Below are positions 1 through 8,196 of a DNA stretch of 64,000 bases, piece by piece (position 1 is the stretch's first letter; every line of letters starts with the position of its first letter). Both the position numbers and the translations under genes were made by a program. This DNA is from CAWKEY01 sp963848675 (GTDB taxonomy: Bacteria; Pseudomonadota; Gammaproteobacteria; Methylococcales; Methylomonadaceae), in the NCBI GenBank assembly GCA_963848675.1, contig CAWKEY010000053.1:1-64000 (forward strand), given 5' to 3'. The notes beneath the pieces were generated by a model that saw only the letters and a program-made list of their open reading frames with translations, did not search any database and had not been told where the DNA came from.

Positions 1-539
1 AGCACAAGCATGCGAAATTTTTGCTGGCAGCGGCTCGCATGAAAGAAATGGGACGCTGTTAACTTCTTGAGTTGATGAAACGTTCTTCGCGGCTGTGGCG
101 GTGTGACCTCCAGGATAGCACTTGAAAGCCTGTGGCCTGTAGGCTACAGGCACCCCGTGATCGAAATACGTGGGGGCGCTCTTGGCATGTTGAAATGTGA
201 CAGATTCAGGCCCAAAACATTGCCCAACTAATTGATGCAACCGACTCGCTACACTCGCGGCTGATCATGGCGTTAAACGATAGACAGCTTTCGAGTTGTC
301 AGCCGCCATACCCTAAAATCATTGATTGTCTCGTTTTGGCCTGGTCGAGGCAAAGAGGAGGCAAGGTTGCTTGCCAAAAAGCTGTCATTCGCTGAACTTA
401 GGGATGGAAAATTTCGCCAGCATCTTAAGTGGCCGGTTTTGGCCGGGTGTTGACCATCAACCGGATCAAGAGAGTCTATAAGCGAATTATATTAGATGTT
501 AACGTACGTTTTCTTCCAATTGGATTTTCAATCCAAAGA
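1..539. other. Non-coding or unresolved left edge
   Basis: No convincing complete gene is visible. The first 62 bases contain an open frame on the plus strand that ends in TAA at 60-62 and could be the tail of a gene outside the window, but 19 residues are too few to identify. A compact palindrome lies at 136-150, with 7-bp arms CCTGTAG and CTACAGG around one base, and is a possible hairpin downstream of that putative gene. Confidence 0.4.
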
Positions 540-833
540 TCAAGCAGGATCGGCATGCAGATGAATGCCTAGCGCCTTTGTTACCTTGAGGATCGTATCG
601 AAACTGGGAATATGCTCGCCGTCCAGAGCTCGATACAGGCTTTCGCGGGAAAGCCCTGTGTCACGGGCAATCTGTGACATACCCCGTGCACGGGCAATAT
701 CACCAAGCGCCTTGGCTATGAAGGCTGCATCGCCGTCGGCTTCCTCAATGCAGGCATCCAGATAGGCCGCCATTTCTTCGGTGGTTCTCAAGTGCTCCGC
801 TACATCGTAGCGGCTGATAATAGTTTTTGTCAT
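540..833 (-). CDS. HigA-like antitoxin, XRE-type (addiction module antidote)
   Basis: A 97-residue protein that should bind and neutralise the toxin encoded just upstream and repress the pair's promoter. Residues about 35-90 form a helix-turn-helix of the XRE/Cro type, visible as GMSQIARDTGLSRESLYRAL followed by a second helix starting PSFDTILKV. Length and layout match the family annotated as putative addiction module antidote proteins. The start lies 9 bases after the toxin stop, so the two genes form a toxin-first operon, the usual order for HigBA. No truncation is seen. The family assignment is by motif; binding and toxicity are inferred. Confidence 0.85.
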   Translation of the reverse strand: MTKTIISRYDVAEHLRTTEEMAAYLDACIEEADGDAAFIAKALGDIARARGMSQIARDTGLSRESLYRALDGEHIPSFDTILKVTKALGIHLHADPA

Positions 834-842
834 TGCGTTGTC

Positions 843-1133
843 CTACAGGTTACAGGCAAGTTCTTGAGCGGTTTTAATATCGGCATTCTGTGTGCTTTTA
901 TCACCACCGGCCAACAAAATGACAATTTCGTTGCCGCGTCGCGTGAAATACACTCGATAACCGGGGCCATAGTCGATGCGCATTTCAGATACTCCTTCGC
1001 CAACCGACTTAACGTCACCGGGATTGCCGGCGGCCAGACGTTCGACCCTAGCCAAAACTCGTGCGCGAGCACGAATGTCGCGAAGATTGTCCAGCCATCG
1101 GGCATAAACATCGGTTTTCTTTATATCAACCAT
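843..1133 (-). CDS. HigB/RelE-like toxin (addiction module killer protein)
   Basis: A 96-residue protein of the RelE/ParE fold. Related toxins cut mRNA on the ribosome or block growth in similar ways. Visible family marks are ARVERLAAGNPGDVKSVGEG, the central strand EMRIDYGPGYRVYFTRRG, and the end IVILLAGGDKSTQNADI, which is typical of the small killer proteins paired with XRE antidotes. It is the first gene of the pair and is preceded by a good sigma-70-like promoter with an embedded palindrome. The full length is present, so the toxin is probably functional and needs its antitoxin. The exact biochemical activity cannot be read from the sequence. Confidence 0.85.
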   Translation of the reverse strand: MVDIKKTDVYARWLDNLRDIRARARVLARVERLAAGNPGDVKSVGEGVSEMRIDYGPGYRVYFTRRGNEIVILLAGGDKSTQNADIKTAQELACNL

Positions 1134-1139
1134 GCCTTA

Positions 1140-1167
1140 AGTGTAGCCGATAGGCTACTATTGTCAA
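1140..1167 (-). promoter_or_regulatory. Promoter and operator of the HigBA-like pair
   Basis: Read on the minus strand, a perfect -35 TTGACA (complement of 1162-1167) is followed after 16 bases by TACACT (complement of 1140-1145). The spacer holds an inverted repeat, GTAGCC-GATA-GGCTAC at 1143-1158, placed where a bound antitoxin would block RNA polymerase. Autoregulation is inferred from this placement and from the habits of the family. Confidence 0.6.
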
Positions 1168-1616
1168 TAGAACGGTAGCCCCTTGTGCACTCGGCAAACG
1201 TAATGGCTCTTATTGAAATGGGTAATAGCGGGGATGGATTATGTACCAGATTGCTTGGTAAACAATAAAGCTATGTGCATGCCAGCCTATTAGATATTGC
1301 TAATTTTTACCTTTTCGAGGGGATGGGCAAAAATAGCCTTATGGCGGTTGTTTTTAGGAATTGGTGTGTGAATATTTTTGCCAGCAGTAGTCGATTTCTT
1401 TATCGAGGGTCGTTTTATCCCATTAAAAGCGCTTGCAGCTTATGCTGTTGTCTGAAATCGGACAAAAAGAAGGCTGTAAAGGGGCTTGCTAAGGCCCCTG
1501 AGCATTAATACTGATTGCGCACAGGTCCGCGCGGTGTGCGCATAAATTGCTGCACGTCTCACGATTCCGAGAGAGTATAATTTTCACATCATATCGCAAG
1601 GGAAAGTCTTCATTTT
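1168..1616. other. Intergenic region upstream of the MCE operon
   Basis: No credible gene; the open frame at 1275-1508 has no ribosome site and a non-protein-like composition. A hairpin with 6-bp GC-rich arms (AGGGGC and GCCCCT) lies at 1480-1499 without a strong T tract. A perfect TATAAT at 1576-1581, 35 bases before the permease start, may be the -10 box of the lipid-transport operon; no good -35 box is seen. Confidence 0.4.
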
Positions 1617-2750
1617 ATGTCTATAACCGATACTGCTCCATATCCGGTTCTGGAAGTTTGTTCGCAAGCAGACGGGCGGCAATGCGTCAGGCTGTCCGGG
1701 TGCTGGAATCTGCGCAGTTTGCTGACGGCATCCGAATTGCGCCGGAAAATCAGGCAGTTTTCTGAAAATAAGACGCTGCAATGGGATGTTAGCGCAATTG
1801 ATGTATTGGACAACGCCAGCGCGTTGATGCTGTGGCAAGACTGGGGCAAACAATTACCCGCCGGATTACGCATGCGGCCCGAGCATCAGCGCCTGTTTGA
1901 ACGCTGGAATATCCAGCAAATTGCAGAGCCGGAACCTAAAGCTCATGGCTTGGTGGTGTTTTTTGATTTTATATGGCATGTGCTTCTGGGCTTTTGGCTG
2001 CAGATGCTGGATCTGGTGATATTATTGGGACAACTGGTTCTGGATATAGGTCACCTGCTGCGGCAACCCCGCGATATTCCCTGGGCGGAAATTTCCATCA
2101 CGATTTACGAGGCCGGTGTGAGGGCTCTGGGCATAACGGCGCTGGTGGGATTTTTAATCGGTATTGTGCTGAGTTATTTGTCAGCATTGCAATTAAAGCT
2201 GTTTGGTGCGGAAATTTATATTATTGATATTTTGGGTTTAAGTGTCATTCGTGAATTGGGGCCTTTGCTTGCAGCCATTCTGGTCGCCGGCCGTTCCGGT
2301 TCGGCCATGACGGCGCAAATTGGCATCATGCGCGTAACTGAGGAACTGGATGCTCTGTCGGCCATGGGCATTTCTCATTCCCTGCGGCTGATTTTGCCTA
2401 AAGTGGCGGCATTGACTTTATCCTTGCCGTTATTGAGTGTGTGGACCAGCGCGGCGGCGCTGATCGGCGGCATGTTCTCGGCGCAAAATACCCTGGATAT
2501 CAGCTACCAGCAGTTTTTTCAGAAACTGCCGGATGTGGTGCCCTTGCTGAATGTTTTTATCGGGCTTGGCAAGAGTGCCGTATTTGGTCTGATGATTGCC
2601 TTGATAGCCTGTCATTTTGGTTTTCGCATCAAACCCAACACCGAAAGTCTGGGCAGCGAAACCACTAATTCCGTAGTGGCGGCAATTACCGTGGTGATTA
2701 TGATCGATGCCGTTTTTGCTATTCTCTTTATGGACGTGGGGATGCCGTGA
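1617..2750 (+). CDS. mlaE: MlaE-family lipid ABC permease with N-terminal STAS domain
   Basis: A 377-residue inner-membrane permease that would carry phospholipid for an MCE transport system. Residues about 15-105 form a STAS-like domain (the motif around CVRLSGCWNL and the helix starting DNASALMLWQDWGKQ). Residues about 150-375 are the MlaE/YrbE permease with five or so membrane segments and the conserved cytoplasmic loop EELDALSAMGI, where MlaE contacts the ATPase. In E. coli the STAS protein MlaB is separate; here it is fused, as in other MCE-type permeases. The next gene starts inside its stop (GTGA), showing translational coupling. The start is ATG with a weak AAGGGAA upstream. mlaE is a family-level name. 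Confidence 0.88.
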   Translation: MSITDTAPYPVLEVCSQADGRQCVRLSGCWNLRSLLTASELRRKIRQFSENKTLQWDVSAIDVLDNASALMLWQDWGKQLPAGLRMRPEHQRLFERWNIQQIAEPEPKAHGLVVFFDFIWHVLLGFWLQMLDLVILLGQLVLDIGHLLRQPRDIPWAEISITIYEAGVRALGITALVGFLIGIVLSYLSALQLKLFGAEIYIIDILGLSVIRELGPLLAAILVAGRSGSAMTAQIGIMRVTEELDALSAMGISHSLRLILPKVAALTLSLPLLSVWTSAAALIGGMFSAQNTLDISYQQFFQKLPDVVPLLNVFIGLGKSAVFGLMIALIACHFGFRIKPNTESLGSETTNSVVAAITVVIMIDAVFAILFMDVGMP

Positions 2751-3529
2751 GCGAATCTTACGCAATTCGTCTGGAACATATCTGGACACGTTTTGGCGAC
2801 AAGATTGTCCATCAAGACATTAATCTGGCATTGCCAAAGGGTGAAATCCTCGGCTTGGTCGGCGCATCCGGTTGCGGCAAGACCACTTTATTACGCGAAA
2901 TAATTGGTTTGCAAATCCCCAGCGAGGGGGAAATATTCGTGATGGGCGAGTCATTAACAAACCTTTCATCTCGGCATGGGCTGCGTCTGCGCAGCAATTG
3001 CGGCGTACTGTTCCAGAAAGGCGCCTTATTCAGTGTGCTCAACGTTTTCGATAATATCGCTTTTCCTTTGCGTGAGCTCGGCTTTGATGACGAGGAGCTC
3101 ATTAAGCGTCTGGTGTTCATGAGGCTTGAAAGTGTGGGTCTGTCCGCCGGAGACGCCTGGCTGAAACCGGCCGATTTGTCAGGCGGCATGACCAAGCGCG
3201 TAGCGCTGGCACGCACCCTGATTCTGGAGCCAGGTCTGCTGCTGCTTGATGAGCCGACCTCGGGGCTTGATCCCATTTCCAGTCAGGACTTTGTTGATTT
3301 GTTGGCTGAACTGCATCGGGATCTTAACTTTACGGTGGTGATGGTGACGCACGATTTAGATATTTTGCGGGATTTGTGTACTCAGGTGGCGGTGCTGGCC
3401 GATAATCAATTGGTGGCTTATGGCACATTGGCTTCGGTTTTAAACTGCAAGCATCCGTTTGTGGCAGAATTTTTGCACAATAAACGCGCAGAGCGGGTAT
3501 TTCAATATCACGAGGCAAGTCATGGGTAG
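2747..3529 (+). CDS. mlaF: MlaF-like ABC transporter ATPase
   Basis: A 260-residue cytoplasmic ATPase that powers the permease encoded before it. Walker A (GASGCGKTT, near residue 40), the Q-loop region, the signature LSGGMTKRVALART, Walker B (LLLLDEPTSGLDP) and the H-loop histidine (VTHD) are all present in order. The length is that of MlaF. It starts with GTG, overlapping the permease stop by 4 bases, and its own stop overlaps the start of the MCE gene by 8 bases, so the operon is tightly coupled. Nothing looks broken. Assignment to the MCE/Mla class rests on the neighbours and on the ATPase subfamily. Confidence 0.9.
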   Translation: MSESYAIRLEHIWTRFGDKIVHQDINLALPKGEILGLVGASGCGKTTLLREIIGLQIPSEGEIFVMGESLTNLSSRHGLRLRSNCGVLFQKGALFSVLNVFDNIAFPLRELGFDDEELIKRLVFMRLESVGLSAGDAWLKPADLSGGMTKRVALARTLILEPGLLLLDEPTSGLDPISSQDFVDLLAELHRDLNFTVVMVTHDLDILRDLCTQVAVLADNQLVAYGTLASVLNCKHPFVAEFLHNKRAERVFQYHEASHG

Positions 3530-4436
3530 AAATAATCGCGCACTGATTACCGGCCTGTTTTTGATCAGCCTGGTGACGGCGGCAACGGCAATTGTCTACT
3601 GGATAGGCAATTTTCAGCGCGAACGCAATGTCTATGTGGTGTCAACCCGGGAGTCCGTGTCCGGTCTTAATCCTGAATCCACCGTTTTTTACCGGGGCAT
3701 CGCCGTGGGCAAAGTGCTTAAAGTGCAGTTTGATCCCGATGACAGCGGCGTTATTCTGGTGCCGATTGAGGTGGATAAAAATATTGTCCTGACCCGCGGC
3801 GTTTACGCCACTTTAAGGTATAAGGGTGTGACCGGTTTAACGCAGATTCAATTGGAAGATTCAGGGAATATTGCCACGCCATTGCCGCCCGGACAGAATC
3901 CTTTGAATCGTATTCCTCTGGTGCCCTCCCTGACTGATAAGCTGATGAATACCGGCGAGGATTTGCTGAAAAAGGCCGAGCATCTCATGGGGCGTCTTAG
4001 CACCCTGTTAAGTGATGAAAATGAGAAAAACATCGGCGATATTTTAAGTAATCTAAAAACGTTGACCGATAAACTGCATGCCTTACAAGCAGGAGTTGAC
4101 AGGGCTTTGGCAGGAATACCCAAGCTTACCAGCGATGCCAGCCAGACCTTAAAACAGATCGATACCCTGACCAAGGACCTGCAGGGCTTGAGTAAAGAAG
4201 TGCATACGCTGGGTAAAAAAGCCGGCAGCCTTGTTGACACTGGAAAAACAGCAGGGAAGGAAGTGACGCAAACAACCTTGCCAAAAATTAACGAATTGTT
4301 AAGTGAATTGCAGTCCACTAGCCAGCAGATCAAACGGGTCGCCGAGATGCTGGAGCATGAGCCCCAATCGTTATTACTGGGACCCTATCAACAAGCGCCG
4401 GGGCCAGGCGAGCCGGGCTATAAGGAGCCGCGATGA
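3522..4436 (+). CDS. MCE-domain substrate-binding protein (MlaD/PqiB-like)
   Basis: A 304-residue protein anchored in the inner membrane and facing the periplasm. A single membrane segment lies at about residues 8-28 (ALITGLFLISLVTAATAIVY). The MCE domain follows at about 36-115, with GLNPESTVFYRGIAVGKV and RYKGVTGLTQIQLED. The C-terminal half is long and helical, with many heptad-like repeats (about residues 150-285), as in MCE proteins that form a bridge or barrel. The ATG at 3522 is chosen because an upstream in-frame start would lie deep inside mlaF and put residues before the membrane anchor. It is longer than E. coli MlaD (about 180 residues) and nearer to Ttg2C or Mce-type paralogues. 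Confidence 0.86.
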   Translation: MGRNNRALITGLFLISLVTAATAIVYWIGNFQRERNVYVVSTRESVSGLNPESTVFYRGIAVGKVLKVQFDPDDSGVILVPIEVDKNIVLTRGVYATLRYKGVTGLTQIQLEDSGNIATPLPPGQNPLNRIPLVPSLTDKLMNTGEDLLKKAEHLMGRLSTLLSDENEKNIGDILSNLKTLTDKLHALQAGVDRALAGIPKLTSDASQTLKQIDTLTKDLQGLSKEVHTLGKKAGSLVDTGKTAGKEVTQTTLPKINELLSELQSTSQQIKRVAEMLEHEPQSLLLGPYQQAPGPGEPGYKEPR

Positions 4437-4990
4437 ACATTAGAATCTTGCTGATTTCACTCATCATGACCGCAGCCGGCGGCTGTAGTCTTGCGCCTAG
4501 GCAACAACCTGCGCTGCATGATTTTGGCGCATCTGTTTCGGTGCCCAGAGGCAAACAGGCGGATAGCGCGCTGGTTACCGTAAACGCGCCAAAATGGCTA
4601 ATGGATACTCGTATTCGGTATCGACTGCTTTACGCGGCGCCCACGCAGGTTAGATTTTATACCCTGGATCGCTGGCTTGCGCCGCCCCCGGAATTATTTG
4701 AACAGCAGCTTACAGCCAGCAGCAAAATGTTGAATTATGCTTTGCATATTCGGTTGCTTGACTTTGAACAGCAATTTGACTCACCCGATAAGGCGCGGGC
4801 GTTGCTGCGGTTTTATGTAGAGGCTTATGCGTCTGACAATAAAATACTGCTCGCTGCGCAGGAAATCAGCCTGGAAAAAGTGACGCAGACGGCCGATGCG
4901 GCGGGGGCGGTCAGTGCTTTTTCAGACTTGACACAGCAAGCGGGCGACAAAATTCAGGACTGGCTGTCCATACTGCCTAACAAGCCCTAA
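4433..4990 (+). CDS. PqiC-like ABC transport auxiliary lipoprotein
   Basis: A 185-residue lipoprotein, probably in the outer membrane, acting as the receiving end of the MCE system. The signal peptide ends in a lipobox (MTAAGGC, lipidated Cys at about residue 18). The body matches the ABC-transport auxiliary family that includes PqiC: YRLLYAAPTQVRFYTLDRWL followed by helix-strand repeats to the end. It overlaps the MCE gene by 4 bases (ATGA) and closes the operon. PqiC partners PqiB in E. coli, so this operon mixes an Mla-like ABC core with a Pqi-like lipoprotein. Family assignment is good; the lipid carried and its direction are unknown. Confidence 0.82.
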   Translation: MNIRILLISLIMTAAGGCSLAPRQQPALHDFGASVSVPRGKQADSALVTVNAPKWLMDTRIRYRLLYAAPTQVRFYTLDRWLAPPPELFEQQLTASSKMLNYALHIRLLDFEQQFDSPDKARALLRFYVEAYASDNKILLAAQEISLEKVTQTADAAGAVSAFSDLTQQAGDKIQDWLSILPNKP

Positions 4991-5036
4991 AAACCCAATG
5001 TTTGTGCGTCCGGAAGCTTGTTACCGTGTTTCAGGC

Positions 5037-5073
5037 AAAAAAAACCTCCCGGTGCCGAAGGCGAAAGGAGGTT
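5037..5073 (-). terminator. Intrinsic terminator on the minus strand
   Basis: Read on the minus strand, AACCTCC (5067-5073) and GGAGGTT (5043-5049) form a 7-bp stem around a 17-base loop. A run of eight T follows directly (complement of A8 at 5037-5044). It lies 68 bases after the stop of the small membrane gene at 5141-5293 and between two convergent genes. On the plus strand there is no T tract. Confidence 0.75.
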
Positions 5074-5140
5074 GGAAGGGTACAGACACGGTAGGTTCCG
5101 TTTTTTCACATCATGAGGAGGTATATGAAACTGGTCGAGA

Positions 5141-5293
5141 TCAGCTGTTCAGCCGGGATCTCATTGCCATAGCGCTAACAATCGCAGCACTGGCGAATAA
5201 TACGGTTGAAATAATAAACGTGCCGGAAATGAATCCCCAGATGCCAGAAATAAACATCAGGCCGATCAGAACGTCTCTATTAAAATCATTCAT
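5141..5293 (-). CDS. Small membrane protein, 50 residues, unknown
   Basis: A short reading frame supported by context. It starts ATG at 5293 after GGAG spaced 6 bases, ends TGA at 5141, and is followed by a strong intrinsic terminator. The product is almost entirely hydrophobic: two membrane segments are likely at about residues 7-25 (VLIGLMFISGIWGFI) and 26-44 (TFIISTVLFASAAIVSAMA), ending in a basic tail RSRLNS. No family is recognised. The combination of ribosome site, membrane-like composition and terminator argues for a real gene; a homologue search of a 50-residue query would decide. Confidence 0.6.
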   Translation of the reverse strand: MNDFNRDVLIGLMFISGIWGFISGTFIISTVLFASAAIVSAMAMRSRLNS

Positions 5294-5451
5294 GCTTGAC
5301 TCCAAAATTTAAATTCATTTTTAGCCATAGGTGGCTCAACAATTGCCTTACTATTTAGTTGCTGCATACTATACGCAGCTCATAGAATGTTAACAATAAG
5401 CCTTAATATTAATAGATTGTTTCATTTTTATTAACTATTGTTCAGTTTTTG
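5294..5451. other. AT-rich spacer
   Basis: An AT-rich stretch between the start of the small membrane gene and the end of the PilZ-like gene. It should hold the promoter of the small gene on the minus strand, but no unambiguous -35/-10 pair can be chosen. Confidence 0.4.
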
Positions 5452-7092
5452 TTAAGCTCGCAGCACTTCAAAATGCTTGATAAGCGCGGTTGAATGCAAA
5501 ACTTTTATCATCCGATAGCGGATGTTTCGATGTTTTTTAAGGATGAAGAAAAATTCTGCGGGTTTAAATGCACCATTCAACAGAATCAAACTCTCGGCTT
5601 TTTCTAGCGCTTCATCTGCAGGCAAATAAATGCCATCAGCTTCAAGGTCAGGGAAGCCGGGGTTTGAAATTCGCACGGCTTGTGCCTGGGCACCCAATAG
5701 TTCAATACCCATTAACAGTCGGAACTCTTGAGAACGGGCAACCCAGCGGATGATACCCAAGGCAAGATGCTTGTGATTTAAGCCGATTAAATGCCCCACT
5801 TTGGGTTGCATCTGTGAATTCGTCGATAATACGCTGTAGCCTTTTTTACTTTTGTCGATTAGCGAGGCATTGGTTGCCAACAGATCCGGTGTGTCTTTTT
5901 TCCATATTTCGTCCGGATCAGTAATTTCGATAATTTTGAAGGCATTAGGATTCGCCTTTTGGCTGCCAAGCTTATATTGAACAAGTGGTTCTTCATCATC
6001 ATCATGCTTGGCGATGGTGAAATTCAAATCACGTAGTTCGCCCGGGTTGGTCACATCAAAATACCCGCTGAGGGCAACTTCACGGTCTTGCCGGGTTTTA
6101 TCGCCGTGTAATAAATCGATGATATTGTTAAAGTCGATTATGCCGAAGAAAGCACCCTGCGCTCGTTCACGTGCATGCTTTCTTTGTTGGTTCATAGACA
6201 GGGTTTTTGCCAGCCGCAACAGTATCAGACGAGTATTGGCACTCTGATCTTGGGTTTTGTCAGGCATGGCCTCGAGCAGTTTTCCGGCTACACCGGCTGT
6301 TGCAATATAAAGAGTGCGGCTAGTTGCTTTATGATCAGCAGGATAACGCTTGGCCGGTGGCGCATCTTTATCAAGACAGATAAAAGGTATCTTGCTGGCG
6401 GGGGCTGAAGCAGGAGAAAGCAGTCTGACATACTCAGCATATTGATATAGCAGATCATAAATGATGGACATTTCTTGCTGAGAGAACTGATTTGCATTAC
6501 TCAGGCTGAAAACCAATAGCTGTTTGAAGGCATTATTGATGAGGTCGGCACTCGGATTGGCAGCATCAGTCAGCTGATGTTGTTGGGCAAGTTGATAAAA
6601 CTCCAGGCATGACAGCCAAAAATGAGGGTAGGGGACGGTATAACTTTGGCTTATATACAGCAGGGCCTTGCTCATGGCCTGAATACCGCGGCTGATAATC
6701 AATGATTTTTGCGCTAGGGAATAGGCGAGCTTATCTTTAAAATCATCGGCTTTACAGAGAAGCATATAACCCTCAGCCAATTGAACACAGCACCAGACGG
6801 CATTTTCCAATTGTTGTAAGCCCTCCGGCGTGAGTGCAGTATCTTTCGCAAAAGCTAGGTTTGCCAGCCGGTCTGACAGTTGCGATACCAAGCCCCCGAG
6901 CTTTTCCAGAAACAGCAACCGGGTTTTGCCGGCCATGGCAGTACGGTTGAGTGTCTGCAATACCTGTAAAAGCAGCTCGCAGCTTGCCTTGCCATCCGTG
7001 CTGCTTAGGGCTTTAAGCCATTTAAGAAAATCCAGCTCGGCAACGGTAAACGGGAGCGGCTGATTTTGTAGTACAGGGCAAGGTCTAAACAT
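5452..7092 (-). CDS. Large protein with C-terminal PilZ-like domain, function unknown
   Basis: A 546-residue soluble protein. The N-terminal 300 residues are helical and rich in Leu and Ala, with no recognised family. The C-terminal part (about 440-530) resembles a PilZ domain: DKSKKG fits the D/N-x-S-x-x-G motif, followed by a beta strand, then ALGIIRWVAR and RLLMGIELLG as in PilZ barrels. No clear RxxxR precedes it, so c-di-GMP binding is uncertain. The ATG at 7092 is preferred to the upstream start at 7254, because the extra 54 residues would be encoded by an intergenic palindromic repeat. The gene stands alone. Similar proteins may link c-di-GMP to surface or motility functions, but that is inference. 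Confidence 0.6.
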   Translation of the reverse strand: MFRPCPVLQNQPLPFTVAELDFLKWLKALSSTDGKASCELLLQVLQTLNRTAMAGKTRLLFLEKLGGLVSQLSDRLANLAFAKDTALTPEGLQQLENAVWCCVQLAEGYMLLCKADDFKDKLAYSLAQKSLIISRGIQAMSKALLYISQSYTVPYPHFWLSCLEFYQLAQQHQLTDAANPSADLINNAFKQLLVFSLSNANQFSQQEMSIIYDLLYQYAEYVRLLSPASAPASKIPFICLDKDAPPAKRYPADHKATSRTLYIATAGVAGKLLEAMPDKTQDQSANTRLILLRLAKTLSMNQQRKHARERAQGAFFGIIDFNNIIDLLHGDKTRQDREVALSGYFDVTNPGELRDLNFTIAKHDDDEEPLVQYKLGSQKANPNAFKIIEITDPDEIWKKDTPDLLATNASLIDKSKKGYSVLSTNSQMQPKVGHLIGLNHKHLALGIIRWVARSQEFRLLMGIELLGAQAQAVRISNPGFPDLEADGIYLPADEALEKAESLILLNGAFKPAEFFFILKKHRNIRYRMIKVLHSTALIKHFEVLRA

Positions 7093-7170
7093 TGGTGCGT
7101 ACCGAATCGTATTTAATATTGAAAGATAAATAGCCACTATCCAGCGGTTTTGCAAGGTGCTTGATTGTAC

Positions 7171-7253
7171 TGTCATTTCGACCAACGGGAGAAATCTTAG
7201 GCGCTGCAGCATGCGTACACGCTTCAAGATTCCTCGCTCTGCTCGGAATGACA
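7171..7253. repeat. Palindromic intergenic repeat (REP or MITE-like)
   Basis: An 83-bp unit bounded by TGTCATTTCGA at 7171 and TCGGAATGACA ending at 7253, which are inverted copies with one mismatch. Internal GAGAAATCTT and AAGATTCCTC are also near-complementary. This type of repeat, with TCATTTCGA and CTCGCT-CGGAATGACA ends, is scattered through many bacterial genomes. It sits just upstream of the PilZ-like gene. Confidence 0.65.
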
Positions 7254-7587
7254 CATAACGCTGAATAATTAAAATAAATATTAATTGTTGTTAATTTTAT
7301 TAATGCCGGGAAACTTGTTAAATGCATGTCTGCCATGCGTCCGCATGATGTGGTACTCAATTGCCATTTTGGAAAGTATAGTAGGGTATGCGCTCTGTGT
7401 AGCATTTAGCGATCCACTTAATAAATCCGGAAAAAACGCGCTCAAGCTTCGATCCTCAGTTTTCCTGTCTCTGCGATCAGAATAATGGCCGAGCCGTACT
7501 CCGTGTTAGCAGGCCATGAAATAAACTGTTAAGATTCCAGGAGATTGAGTAAACCATGCTTGATGATTGCAAATACGGAGAATAGAG
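7254..7587. other. Intergenic region upstream of cytochrome P460
   Basis: No gene is supported; the short open frame at 7285-7485 lacks a ribosome site and resembles no protein. The region holds the promoters of the two divergent neighbours, but no clear sigma-70 hexamer pair can be assigned. Confidence 0.35.
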
Positions 7588-8091
7588 ATGACAAATAGGC
7601 AAAAAAATCGCTGGGGATGGGTGCTGGCAGCGGCATCGATATTAACCATTACCACTGCTGTACAGGGCGAAACACCGGCGGCAGCAGAAAAGACGGTTTA
7701 CGGGGATTATAAGGATTGGCGGGTATTAGGGGTCTCTCACCGCTTGGACAAAAAGTTTGTGCGCGCCATACTCGGCAACAATCTGGCTATTAATGCCGCA
7801 AGATCAGGCAAACTCACGCCCTGGCCGGACGGCGCCATCATCGCCAAGCTGTCATGGAAAGAACAAACTCATCCCAACTGGCCGCAGGCTATTGTTCCCG
7901 GCGAGTTTGCAGGAGCCGAAGCCATGATCAAGGACAGCAAGAAGTATTCCGAAACCGGCGGCTGGGGATTTGGCCATTGGGAAGGCAAAGCCCTGGTGAT
8001 GAACGACAAGGAAAAATCGGCGATCTGTTTTGCTTGCCATATGCCGATGAAAGATCATGATTACGTCTACACCACCCCTGTATTTCAATAG
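7588..8091 (+). CDS. Cytochrome P460-family c-type haem protein
   Basis: A 167-residue periplasmic haem protein. The N-terminus is a signal peptide (about residues 1-28, hydrophobic WVLAAASILTITTAV). The mature part has the P460-family pattern YGDYKDWRVLGVSHR, and a c-type haem site CFACH close to the C-terminus, followed by the conserved tail DYVYTTPVFQ. Family members in methanotrophs and ammonia oxidisers oxidise hydroxylamine or bind NO (cytochrome c'-beta); which applies here cannot be fixed without locating the cross-linking lysine. The ATG at 7588 is chosen over one 21 bases upstream, because GGAG at 7577-7580 is 7 bases before it. It is a single-gene unit followed by a hairpin. Confidence 0.87.
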   Translation: MTNRQKNRWGWVLAAASILTITTAVQGETPAAAEKTVYGDYKDWRVLGVSHRLDKKFVRAILGNNLAINAARSGKLTPWPDGAIIAKLSWKEQTHPNWPQAIVPGEFAGAEAMIKDSKKYSETGGWGFGHWEGKALVMNDKEKSAICFACHMPMKDHDYVYTTPVFQ

Positions 8092-8104
8092 TCGGCGTTC
8101 ATCT

Positions 8105-8126
8105 ATGCTGTATGCACATACAGCAT
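8105..8126. terminator. Hairpin between convergent genes
   Basis: A perfect inverted repeat, ATGCTGTATG-CA-CATACAGCAT, lies 13 bases after the cytochrome gene and 70 bases after the end of the methyltransferase gene, which runs toward it. There is no T tract on either side, so it may act as a bidirectional terminator or mRNA 3'-end stabiliser. Confidence 0.5.
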
Positions 8127-8196
8127 AGGCGCTTGATTCCAATGCCTCGCTGGGTTCGCAAAGTGCGCCAGTATAAAGAATTCCGGTTAATCAAAC

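Noticed and set aside
1275..1508. Open frame of 77 residues upstream of the MCE operon
   Set aside because: No ribosome site, composition not protein-like, and it contains a hairpin.
4998..5312. Open frame of 104 residues on the plus strand
   Set aside because: It runs through a minus-strand terminator and opposite the small membrane gene, with no ribosome site.
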